Below, one piece after another: positions 46,300-58,952 of a DNA stretch of 64,000 nucleotides. A program made the position numbers and the translations under genes. Position 1 is the first letter of the stretch. Each line of letters starts with the position of its first letter. The stretch is from Coprinellus micaceus. Taxonomy: Eukaryota > Basidiomycota > Agaricomycetes > Agaricales > Psathyrellaceae. The notes below the pieces were generated by a model. That model was not told the origin of the DNA and ran no database searches. It saw nothing but the letters and a program-made list of their open reading frames with translations. The stretch covers positions 2,542,001 to 2,606,000 of the forward strand of contig OX596334.1 in assembly GCA_951394405.1 (NCBI GenBank). The letters are read 5' to 3'.

Positions 46300-49092
46300 A
46301 TGGCTGACCCTCCTACGCCTCCTTTTTCCTTTCATTCCAACAAGACCGTACGGGATCCCAAGATGATTGGGCTATGGACAGTGGGAAGAACTATTGGGAA
46401 GGGTGCCTCTGGTGAACTACATTTCCGTGCCCTCTAGACGTAAGTATCTGATCTTTCTTCAATAGGTCGTGTCAGGATTGCCCGGCATTCAAAGACGGGG
46501 CAGTATGCAGCTATCAAGATTATCTCGAAGAGCTCCCTCCCCCCTCTTATGTCCCAGATCTCCATCAATCGGCTCGCGGACGTCACGGAACACGTACAAC
46601 TCTCCGTGGAACGGGAGATTGTGGTCATGAAGCTCATTAACCACCCGAATATCATGAAACTTTACGATGTCTGGGAAACCTCCACGGATCTCTACCTGAT
46701 TCTCGAATACGTTCAGGGTGGAGAGCTGTTCGACTATCTCTGCATGAAAGGGAGGCTTCCTACGGATGAGGCTTTGTCTTACTTCCAGCAAATTATCTCC
46801 GCTGTGGACTACTGCCATCGCTTCAACATCGCACACCGAGATTTGAAGCCCGAGAACATCTTGCTGGACGAGCAGTCGAACATCAAAATCGCAGACTTTG
46901 GCATGGCAGCCTGGCAGAACGACCCTGAGGATGCCAACCTTCATACGTCGTGCGGGAGCCCCCATTACGCTGCCCCCGAGATCATCACTGGCCAAGCGTA
47001 CAATGGCGCCTCAGCGGACATCTGGTCCTGTGGGATCATCCTGCATGCGTTGCTGGTCGGGAAACTGCCCTTTGACGACGACGACTGCCCAACGCTCCTC
47101 CAGAAGATCACGAGAGCCAAATTCACTATGCCCACCGATATTGAAACCCAGGCCCAGGATTTACTACGTCGTATGCTAGAGAAGGACGTGAAGAGGCGTA
47201 TCACAATGGCTGATATCATTCGACATCCTTTCTTCATTTCTCGGCCTCCCAAGAAGATGGACTACGCGCTCCCAGACCTAGCTAGCATTGCTCAACCCAT
47301 CTCCAACGTTTCCTCCATCGATCCCGACATTTTTGCCAACCTCAGAACGCTTTGGCATGGGACTACCGACACGGCGCTTATCGACAGTCTCAAGAACGAC
47401 GATCGTAACTGGCAAAAGGGTATATACCATCTACTAGTGGACTATCGTTCTCGGAATCGACAGACGTACGACGACGAAGAACAAGAGATCGCTCGTCTCC
47501 ATCGGGAGCGCAAGAAGCGCAAGCAACGACAGCATGTGTCCGGGCGAATTGAAAGGGTCAGGGATTCGGTACCATCGGAAATCCCGCTGCGTGCCTCCAC
47601 CCCAACCCCCCGAAGTGCATCCCGCCATACCGAAATCCAGCTGGAAGGCTCTGGAACCTTGAAGACTTCGTCAACGAGGCATCATTCTGTACGGCCTAGC
47701 CCTCCATTATCCACCCCCGACTCCGCGTTTGCTTCTACCTCTGCCTCGATAACCCAATCCGATGCCACAGCCCCCTCTCTTCTGGCACCCTTCTCGCCCC
47801 TCTGGGAAACCCTGGATCTCCCTCAGCTGACGATTCCGCGGACCCACGATCCCGAGATGCAGCAATTCTTCCACCACATCGTCACCCACCTAAACGTGCT
47901 CCGTGCCAAGACCACTTCGTCTGAGATAGACGCCTGGGCGAGTTCAGCAAGTGCGGGATCATCGAGCGCCCCGGGAAGCCGTATCCAGAATCAAGGCTCC
48001 ATTCGCTCTGGCTCAGGGCATCTTCGACAGGAGAGGAGTGGGTCGAGCTCGGTAGACGGGATGCCGTCGAGGCCTGGTAACAACAACCCAGTCGCTGGGG
48101 CAGTATATGACCAGTTCGGCGTTGATGTCTCGAGGCCCCTTCCCCCGATACCCCAGACTCGTCCGCTTAGTGTGCGGAGGAAACCTGTGGCCCAACTGAG
48201 CGCCGGTGACAAAGAGAATGCAGCGTCATCATCTCAGACGGCAGCGGCCAGTTTGTCTCAGAAACGGCCAGGAAGCTCTTTTGTGCCATTTGGCAAGTCT
48301 TCGTCCCCCTCTAATCCTCCTCACACCGCTCGCGGGGTCCTGCAGCCCATGAGGTCAATTAAGATAGTTGAGCCACTTCAGGTCCTGCAACGGAAGAACA
48401 GCAAACATCGCAAGGAACCTTCTCAGTCCTCTTCACCCCCGGCTTTGGACGACATTAGGGCATCGTCAGACGTCTCTGCCGGAACGCCCCAGGCATCTCG
48501 GCACACCGCTACTCCTTCCTACGACTTCCATGCCCGTGGTAGCGGGTTTATTCACTCCACACCCGCATCCAACGCCTTGAAAGCTGCCGCCCTCGCAGCG
48601 TCCAAGCGTGGCTGGCTTGACTCTGTCGCCTCCAAGTTCAAGCTTCCCCCGACTTCGGGCAGTTCCACAGGCTACACACTGTACTCTAAGCACGGTGTCC
48701 ACGAGACGCGGAATGAATGTCGTCGGCTGCTCATGGAGATGGACTTACTAGTTGCGCTCGAGGAGAACGAACGGATGGGTATACTGCGTTGTCGAACGAT
48801 GGAGACCCGGGACCCTTTTAATGTGCATAACATCGCGAAGCCGGTGAAGTTTAGGGTCGATGTGCAGAGGGCGCCATATAGGCTAACGTTAGAGGAGGGT
48901 TTTACGATTGCACTGGTGTTTTTGTTGGAGAAAGGGTCGTTTGACAGATTTCAGGATCTGTTTGACGAGATACGGGAGATGTGGAGGTTGGATAGTGCCC
49001 CTGGCCAAGGCGAGGAGGAGGAGGATCATGTTAGGGGTCACTATGGCGCTTCGTTGTCGACGACGGCTATCGGTGGACTTTCTTTGGGTTAG
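46300..49092 (+). CDS. Gin4/Kcc4/Hsl1-type serine/threonine kinase
   Basis: Exons 46300-46411 and 46466-49092 encode 912 residues. The kinase domain (about 23-295) has the glycine loop IGKGASGRVRIA (31-42), Lys55 in AAIK, AHRDLKPENILL with Asp163, ADFGMA with Asp181 and CGSPHYAAPEI, the pattern of CAMK/Nim1-related kinases. A long Ser/Pro-rich region follows. The C-terminal 120 residues (RNECRRLLMEMDLL, PVKFRVDVQRAPYR, FTIALVFLLEKGSFDRFQDL) look like a KA1-type lipid-binding module. Such kinases act at the septin collar and on Wee1 to couple morphogenesis to mitotic entry. The septin gene next door is a suggestive but possibly chance neighbour. Confidence 0.9.
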
Positions 49093-49656
49093 CGGGGGCC
49101 GAACGTCACTGTTTTAATCTTCATCCGTGCTTTTGTGTTATTAATTAGATGATACGCTTGTATGTGCCCAGGCAGGCGCTTGGGAGTGCTATAACGACAG
49201 GCGTGAGTTGGGTCTTTACGGAAAATACTTGGGTGTAGTCCATACTGTGTGGAGTCACAGGGGCTTTCTACATGATTCTTCCTCCCAGCTTTGGAGTGCT
49301 AGAAACGCCAGACGGGCGCTTACCTCTAATGGATGTTGAGCGCTCGATCCTCAGTTAACACTGCTTCCCTGGAACCTACGACGCCGACTTGATTATGGAA
49401 AGTATGTTCTTCTGCGGTAAATGTTCATTCCAGCTCGAAAGCCTTTGAAAAAGACTTCGAAGTCCCGCATACTGGCCCCTGACGGAGTGTGGGGAAATAC
49501 GCCCAGCTCATCAAATTATGACACCCGAAGCGAGGTATGTTTAAGCCAGACGTCGTTCCTGAACCAAGGAGCTCCTTGGAAGTCGCCCCATCTCTTGCAG
49601 TCGAACGTCGTTGTTCAAAGCACATCCATTCGAAAAGCACTAATTGTACAACAACC
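49093..49656. other. intergenic, kinase 3' side and septin leader
   Basis: 564 bp. The frame of septin exon 1 is open upstream to about 49537 but has no septin-like content, so I treat it as leader. Confidence 0.45.
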
Positions 49657-51149
49657 ATGCCCCGCCCTAGCGCAGCGCGACGAAGGAGCAAGGTCAAGGG
49701 TGTTCAATTCACCATTATGGTCGTCGGTGCGGACGTGGCATAAGAGGGAGCTGTTTCTGTGCTCGCTGACATGTGTTGCTTGTAGGTGCCTCTGGCACAG
49801 GACGGACCACGTTCGTGAACACCCTGTGCGAGTCCGATGTGCTTCGTCATAAAGTCATCGAAGACCCGGAGACCGCACACGTCGAGACTGGGATTAAGAT
49901 CAAGCCAGCGAAGATTGGTGAGCTTTTAAGACTACCTGGTGCTGCAGCAGAGACAGTAACTTGGTTGCAGAATTTGAGGAGGAGGGTGTCCGTATCGCTT
50001 TGACTGTGGTCGACACGCCAGGGTTTGGTGATAGCATTGACAACGAATTTGCGTATGTCGGCCCTACATATCACAAAGTTCACGAACTGACGCGTCTTTG
50101 CAGGTTCCAAGAAATTATGAGCTACATTGAGCGCCAATACGACGATATCCTCGCCGAGCAATCGCGAATTAAACGTAACCCCCGTTTCAAGGACAACAGA
50201 GTGCACGCCTTGCTCTACTTCATCCCGCCGACTGGACATGCGTATGTTCTATGTTCGTATCTCCGGTTCAGGTCGTTCTCAAAAAAAAAAATTAGGTTGA
50301 GGGAGATGGACATTGAGCTTATGCGGCGCCTCTCTCCTCGTGTCAACGTCATTCCGGTTATTGGGAAAGCTGATTCCCTGACGCCCCAGGAGCTGAGGAC
50401 GTTCAAGAAGCGCGTGCGTTCCACTCTCTCGAGTATCGCCGGTGCATAAACTCACAAGCAACACAGATTATGGAAGATATCGACCACTACGATATTCCCA
50501 TCTACAACTTCCCCTACGACGTTGAGGAAGACGACGAGGAGACCATCCATGAAAACAGGGAATTGCGAGCCATGCTCCCCTTCTCTGTCGTCGGGTCCGA
50601 GGAAGAGGTGGAGATCGATGGTCAGCCAGTTCGCGCTCGGATCTACCCCTGGGGCATAGTCGAAGTTGACAACCCCCAACACTCCGACTTCATCCGCTTG
50701 CGAGGTGCCATTCTTGGCTCTCACCTGGAGGACCTCAAGATCTTGACGGAGGATGTTCTCTACGAGACGTACCGTACCGAGAAGCTTTCCAGGACAGTTG
50801 ATACCGATGATCGCGACTCGCAGCTCCTTCCAGAGGACCTTGTCAACCAGAGCGTCATGCTCAAGGAAGAGCAACTTCGCCGCGAAGAGGAGAAGGTAAG
50901 AGCGGTGTCGGTAGTGTTCTCGCCAAGGATAATTGTTGACGACGGCCTCTCACCATTCCAGCTTCGCGAAATTGAGCTCAAGATGCAACGCGAGCTCAAT
51001 GAGAGGCGCCAACAGCTTTTGGCGAAGGAAGCTGCGCTCAGGTAAGCCGTCAATGCTGTTTGTATGCGCCTCGACCATGCCCTAACCATCCATCCCACAG
51101 GGACCTCGAGACGAGGATTGCCGCTCAGGGCAGCAACACCAGCTACTAG
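49657..51149 (+). CDS. CDC11: septin, Cdc11 type
   Basis: Eight exons, 49657-49726, 49786-49917, 49971-50052, 50104-50241, 50296-50413, 50467-50895, 50962-51041 and 51101-51149, encode 365 residues. A basic patch (ARRRSKVKG) precedes the GTPase core: P-loop GASGTGRTTF (24-33), G3 DTPGFGDS, G4 GKADSLT and the septin unique element IYPWGIVEVDNPQHSDF. A coiled coil follows (QLRREEEKLREIELKMQREL). Septins form hetero-oligomeric filaments at septa and hyphal tips. The P-loop has Arg instead of Lys, as in Cdc11-group septins, which suggests weak or no GTP hydrolysis. Intron 6 (66 nt) is stop-free. Intron 4 ends in a poly-A run before ATTAG instead of pyrimidines. Confidence 0.93.
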
Positions 51150-51774
51150 TTCTTTTTTCACCCTTTTCGATTTCCTTTCCGAATTATCCAAATGCCTTCA
51201 GTCCTTGGCCTTATGCGAGTTCACACTCCTTATACCCCTCTGATACCATTGTGACGTAACTTATTCCTGGTATAATCCATTCAAGCTATTCCACACACAC
51301 ATGCTCGCTGGCGCTCCGCCGCCTTTGGAGCATCGGACAAACGTTCAGTGCTCTTGCGTCACATCCACCGAAAGGCTCTGCGCATAAGACCCCCCACATC
51401 AACAGCCTTCGCCCCCGGCCTGGGACCAGTGAGGAGGCGGCCTCTCGAAGATCTGACACCCTGGTTTCTCCGCCACTAACCTGGTTCTTTCCTGCGTGGT
51501 TCGTACCCCCACGCTGCGGAATGCTTCTCGTGGTAGAAGCTGAGGGGGGTGTGCTCAAGACTTGCCAACGAAGGACAAAATAGAAGTCGCTCCGCAGCTC
51601 GATGGGCCCTCGAGCGAAAGCGAGGCGATCCAGAAGGCCCTGATCCTCTCATAGTAACACGCCAAACTTGGTTTGCATACAGTGACGTATTGATTAGTCT
51701 AAGATGTAGACGATCTCCTCTGTGCTACGCATATCTATGGTTTTCCATTTGCGTCGTATGTATCGTTGGTGTCA
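51150..51774. other. intergenic, septin 3' side
   Basis: 625 bp without recognised coding sequence. It may include the decayed downstream flank of the adjacent pseudogene. Confidence 0.4.
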
Positions 51775-53049
51775 AAGGGGGACCTAGGTCGAGCTGTGTC
51801 GCGCACGGGTCTCCCCCCCTTGACTGCTCGGCTGCCTGGCGGATGGCCCAAGTCATCTCGTAGCTTCTTGTTGCGCCTGTGACACGCCAAACGGCAACGA
51901 GTAAGTTGTCGGATGAACGGGACGGGTTGATTAGTCTATTAACGTTTGGGTCGTGAGTTGTCAACAGTCAAAGTGGAAGCGAGGTGGGGATGGGAAGCGT
52001 ACTCGAAATGGTACCCGTCGGCATACACCTCGAGCTCACAGCTGTAATCTGTGCCGTGGAGGGCTAGGATGTACTTCCTGCGTATTTGTGTCCATCAACC
52101 CCTTATTATTCGTAGTAGGTAACACGAAAAAAGCCAAGTCTGCAGAGGTAACCCGGGGTATCCGATGTTATGTGGTGCGATCTTGCACTCGTCCACAGAC
52201 ATCTCGCCAAGCGCTCCGCCCTCCTCGTCCCATTCCACCGAATGGGCTTGTACGCTCGACAGGTCGACTTCTCCCCAAAAATACCGAGAGAGGTCGCAGG
52301 AGTGGGTTTCCTTGTTTGATTATGGGGCCGAAGCTATTTGTTGTATGAAGTGGTCAGTTGAATTCAAGTTGAAGGGTGTATGTGTAGACGGGGGGAGAGA
52401 ACTAAACGGACTGACCTCTTGGACTTGTCCTACCAGTCAGGCTTCGCGATGGCCTCGTAGGCGCTGGCGTACTACCGCGCGATGGTGGCCATGACGGTGA
52501 GGTTGTTGTCTTCTGATTTGGACGGCGTTGAGGTATCTTAACATGTACCTGTGCGGTAGCAACCAATTTAGCGCTTCCCGGGCGATGCTCGAGGGGGAGT
52601 AAGAAGACAAGCGTTCCTAGACTACTCACCCCACAGAACGAACGGTACCTGCGTCCTCGATAACCTTCGAAGGAGTCGCGTTTCTTCAAGAGGATAGGGC
52701 GGTTTCGGTGCGTTGGGTGTTGGGGTCGGTGATGCCGACCGAGTTCGCTTGGGGGACGTACTGTTCTAGTCTGAAAGAGTGGTTCCATTGTCCCTCTGGT
52801 GAACCTGCGTTGTGATGATACTTATTAAAAGAAACCTGCGAGGGAGGAGGTCCAAAGGGAAGTCAAAGGTAGCATACCGAACATGATGTTCCCAGCTCCG
52901 ATGAAGGAGCACGTTAAAGGCACTCTGGTCTTCTGTCGAGGGGTGTGTATGCATGGCAGAGGCGTCTCCGTTGGAGGCCTCGTTATCGATGGTACCTTTG
53001 CGTCAGTGAGAGCATAAGTGGGGCTTGAGCTCGCGTGGTACCCGTCCAA
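51775..53049 (-). pseudogene. broken Gfo/Idh/MocA-family oxidoreductase
   Basis: Minus-strand fragments in the correct order of one NAD(P)-dependent Gfo/Idh/MocA oxidoreductase, but in different frames. From the 5' side: FIGAGNIMFGSPEGQWNHSF (about 52905-52760, across an intron-like gap), KKRDSF (about 52680), YMLRYLNAVQ (about 52520), EDNNLTVMATIAR then a stop codon at 52472-52474, YASAYEAIAKPDW then a stop at 52430-52432, CDLSRYF and VDLSSVQAHSVEWDEEGG (about 52290-52215), LALHGTDYSCELEVYADGYH (about 52070-52010) and TWAIRQAAEQSR (about 51850-51810). The Rossmann start and catalytic-domain pieces are recognisable. Part of the middle is missing, at least two TAG stops and several frame changes exist, and the expected ATG is absent. 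I am confident it cannot make the full enzyme. Confidence 0.82.
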
Positions 53050-53346
53050 GGCACGAGAGTTGGAGTCTCCCCTTGCCGTCAGGGCACGGAGTGGCTGGCC
53101 CTCGGTGACGGACTTGGTGCTCCGTGCCTCCGTGATTAGCGCCCATTGTTAACAGCCGCGCGTGAGCCTGACGTTCCGTACGTGTCGACGAAACGGCTAG
53201 AAGGGGATTGTCAGAGAACTAGATAAACGTACCACGGGCGGCAAAACACTTTCCGCATCTCACGGATAGTAGCGCGACACGTCGCTGGTTACGTGGGTAT
53301 CCATAAATTAGGGACGCAGAATACAAGAAAGACGTAGAGTCTAGGG

Positions 53347-54191
53347 CTATGCGCTGACAGGGATCTTTTTCTCCGAGTCGATCTTTTCCTGTAGCTTTTC
53401 AATGTCGTGGAGAAAGGCCAAGAGTTCCTGCGTGTGTATGGATTAGCAGGGGCGCACTTGGAGACCTGGTGAGACTCACGTTGTTGTTGGGCTCAAAACT
53501 CAAGCCGAGTCGGATGGACTCTGCCGCTTCGTGGGCTCTATGCATACCGAGGAGAGCCTTTGCTTTGCGGAAGTGACCCTTGGGCCAGTTCCGGCGGAGA
53601 GAGATGACGGTCTCTGCATCTGCAAGGGCGGAGATGTAGTCGCCAATGTCGAAATAGGCGGCGGATCGGTTAGAGACGGCTGTGGTGAGCTCTTCGCGCA
53701 TGAACTGGTTTGCCTCCCATGGAGGTCGTTGGACGGCTAGTGAGGCTGCTGCAGTGTAGCGAGCGAGTGCTGGGCCGGCCTGGCCCTGCTTGAAGAGAGT
53801 CTATACGAGCGATTAGTGTTAAAAGAATGCCTAAAGACAGAGAACGCACGTTTCCCTCCTCCTTGGTGCGCTGGACCATCTGAGTGAGTTGCTGGGACAC
53901 GACGTTGTTCGGGGGTGGACAGAGCAGGCCAGGGTTGGCGACGAGCAGCCTGGAGAGCCTGTTGGTGTTGACAAAGTCTATATTGCACTTGTCGCACTTT
54001 TCGAGCTTGTGGGAGGCGCATACGGCGGTGTGGGGGTCGGGGTGGAGGGCGAGGGGGACGGGGACAAAGTCCTGGTCGAGGACGGCCTGTGCGGATGGAT
54101 CTGGGGTGGGGAAGGAGGGCGACTCTGGGCCATGGGAGTGGTTGTGGTCCTCGCCGGGAGCATGGGTATGCGAGTGTTCGTGGTCGGCCAT
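53347..54191 (-). CDS. SEC72: SEC72-like ER translocation TPR protein
   Basis: Three minus-strand exons, 54191-53850, 53800-53480 and 53427-53347, encode 247 residues. The N-terminus is His-rich (MADHEHSHTHAPGEDHNHSH) and is followed by CASHKLEKCDKCNIDF. A TPR region then runs VQRPPWEANQFMREELTTAV, NRSAAYFDIGDYISALADAE, WPKGHFRKAKALLGM and IRLGLSFEPNNNELL. This is the layout of fungal Sec72, the cytosolic TPR subunit of the Sec63 complex that docks Hsp70 chaperones for post-translational import into the ER. No membrane segment is present, as expected. The in-frame upstream start is non-ATG, so Met at 54191 is used. Confidence 0.88.
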
Positions 54192-54417
54192 GAAGAGAGA
54201 GGGAGAGAGTGCCACGTTCTGGAGACAGGGGCGAGCGTGACCGTGGAAAGGGGGCGTTAGTCAGCGATATGCAGTGAAAGGAAATTTTGGTGCTGGCGGT
54301 GCCTCTCCTACTTTCTCTTTGCTCGACGACCATCAGCACTAGATATTTCCTTCTTTCGGCCCTTCCTTTTCGTCTTTTTATATTCGAAACCTGCACGAAA
54401 GCTACCTCTCCTATAAT
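54192..54417. promoter_or_regulatory. divergent promoter, SEC72/DED1
   Basis: 226 bp separate the start codons. It contains a T/C-rich tract (CTTCTTTCGGCCCTTCCTTT) and TTTTTATAT about 40-50 bp before the DED1 ATG, consistent with a strongly expressed gene on the plus side. Confidence 0.5.
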
Positions 54418-56512
<2,095 letters not shown>

Positions 56513-57997
56513 ACGCCATTGGTCACCCCTCTCTCTCTGGACGATGCCCCTCTCCGCGATGCTGCCGCTCTACCTCTCTCATTCCTCAAAACGATAAAAC
56601 TCGACAACGCCCCTCGCATTGTTTTTTCTTCTTACATTCATCCCCTCGTAATCAGGGATCAATATCGCCCCTGCCGTGCTCGTGTCGACTCTCACCAAGA
56701 CTTCAAGATTGGACGCCGCTGTAACGATTGTATCCTTATGTGTTTTCGTCTTCTTCGCCCCACCACTACCTCTATAGAAGCGCGGGCGCCGAAGATGTTT
56801 CGATTTTACGTCGGCATCCAGTTTGTTTTTGCATCGCTCTGTCTCGCTCTGCTGTTTTCCTCTGTCTCTCTGCGACATGATATATTTTTCGATTTGTGGA
56901 TGGCAGCAACACAGGCTGCTGTCTCCTATGGAGGAGAATAGATGGGATGATTCGGTTTTGGCTTGTCGATGAGCACACGGCGATTTTTTCTTTCTTTCCG
57001 TTATGCCTCTTTTTCTTCTTGTGATACTCCCTGCCCCCTTGTTCCTGCTATCGCGATACATCGTCTTCATCCGACCTTTTCACTTCTTTTGGTTATATAG
57101 TTCAGTATACCCCCACCACCTCCCCCCCTCATCCATCCCATTCACTTCACGAGGACACGCACGAACCCCATTGATCCCATGTTTGCCCACATCCAATTAC
57201 TAGTACTACTTCACATCCATACGACCATGCATTACTCTCTGTTCTCTTTTGATATTCTTCTAGTTGTTGTACCATCATGTTCCGTTGGACGTTGGCAAGC
57301 CATTGTTTGGGATTTCTTTTTTTCAATTCTTCGTGTATCAACTCGTAGTTAGCTCTCTCTCCACACCATACCAACGTATACGACTATATGGCTTGTATCC
57401 ACCTTTCGATTTCGAATGGACTCTCTCTTTAGATAGCAGGTCGTGTTATAATTCCTCTCTCTTTTTTTGCATTGATAGACGCTTTCTTGTGACTCGGTTG
57501 GGGGGGTTTTCAGTAACCTTCCTACACTATGCACGTTTCTCTTCTTTGTAGAGCACATAGGCAGCATTTTTGGCACATCATCTCGCAATGCATACATATG
57601 ATCCCCAATGTGTGTTTGAGAATTCGGGCCATCGACGATCAAAGCACAACAGAGGTTGACCAGAACCACCATCATGGATCCAAGCTCTGTGGCGTACTCG
57701 GCGTGCTCCCTTGCGAACTACTGGAGCAGGTCGCCCGGAAACTTGACCTCGTACTCTTTGCACCATGCGCCTAGTCTCCAGGTACCTCGACACCCTCGTC
57801 GAACCGTTGCCTTTCTCCTCTTTGACGATCCAGCTCAGACCCCAACGATGGCCGCTTTGCACTTGTGGAAAAGAAGTTGCTACCTAATCATCGCTGGTGG
57901 ACCTAACGCTCTCTGGACAAAGGTCCTTGCGAACGTACAGCCTCGGTCTTGATCACACACTGTGCGAGATACATCCCTGGCTCGATGGGGAGCAAAT
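56513..57997. other. long T/C-rich intergenic stretch after DED1
   Basis: About 1.5 kb. The first kilobase is rich in CTTTT/CTCTCT on the plus strand and looks like a long 3' UTR or pyrimidine-rich spacer. The ORFs in it (up to 163 codons, antisense) are composition artefacts. A 98-codon plus ORF at 57656-57952 has no recognised motif. Confidence 0.4.
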
Positions 57998-58527
57998 CAG
58001 TGTTGTGCCAGGGTTACTCTTTAGTAATTGTTAGAGTTAATCGGGCGCTAACAAGTTAGAACTAGTTGCTAACTGGTTATCCGTTAATAACTATCCCACA
58101 CACTTCGGCAAGAGCCGCAACCGTCAAACCGGGCAGCTTTGATGACGAGTTGGCGTTGTATGCCTTCCTGAACCTTGACTCCGCTGAGGCGGAGGATGCT
58201 TACCTAGGATGTCCTGCTCAACGGTGATGTTGAGGGCGGTGACGGCGGTAATGGCAGGTCGGTTCGCCTTTTTGAACCACACCCGACATTTTGAGAACGG
58301 TGTCTACGATGATGTATTTATATGACTACTGTGCCGATGGCAATTCTATCCCGTATCTCTTCAATGAGAGCCTTACCTTGCGACTGGGCGCGCCCGCAAA
58401 AGCGCTATCGAGCCCACCAGTGCAACCTTGATGGATGGGTTATAGTTAACATCAAAAGTAACTGCAATAACTGATGGCGCTAACTGTTAGTAACTACGAC
58501 ACTAGTTCGATAACTGGCACAACACTG
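57998..58527. mobile_element. 530-bp hAT-like MITE with terminal inverted repeats
   Basis: The left end reads CAGTGTTGTGCCAG and the right end is its perfect 14-bp inverse (CTGGCACAACACTG at 58514-58527). The subterminal sequence at both ends is dense in GTTA/TAAC motifs and shares GTTAGCGCC-like blocks in opposite orientation (GGGCGCTAAC at left, GGCGCTAAC at right). There is no transposase ORF. The CAGTG terminus is typical of hAT-superfamily elements. An exact 8-bp target duplication is not visible (GAGCAAAT versus CGACGCGT), so the insertion is old or the boundary altered. Confidence 0.7.
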
Positions 58528-58952
58528 CGACGCGTCGCATGTCGCTTCAAAGGTAACTAAGATGTTCGAGGCGGGTGAATCGGCCTCTTCGGGTGAGAAG
58601 CTCGCTGTGCTTGGAGCGGCGGGGAAGAGGCGCGATAGCTTGACGGACCCAGAGAAAGAACCCAGGATTGCGTTTTTGAAAGAAGGGCAACCTCGCGACC
58701 TTCTACCTGCCGGGTTTTGTTGCGATCTCACGAACGCTCACCATTGAGCGCGGCCGTAATCCTTCCTCCCCGTCCTTCCACCGAACCACTGACCACGGTG
58801 CCCGTCGTCTGGGGTGGTGCTTGATCGTGAATGTGTGGAGACCGGTCGGTCGGTGTACCCGTCTCTGGGAAAAGCTCCTATACATGAAATCTTACGAAAC
58901 TCTGTTCTGCGTTCGTCGCACTCGTAGATGATGTTTCAACGAAATAGATCTT

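Noticed and set aside
46300..51149. kinase and septin as a functional gene cluster
   Set aside because: Gin4-type kinases do act on septins, but the genes have separate promoters and the adjacency may be chance; no shared regulatory motif is visible.
52430..52474. repeat-induced point mutation as cause of the TAG stops in the pseudogene
   Set aside because: Only two stops are available, neither in a clear CpG context, and there is no repeated copy in view; the evidence is too thin.
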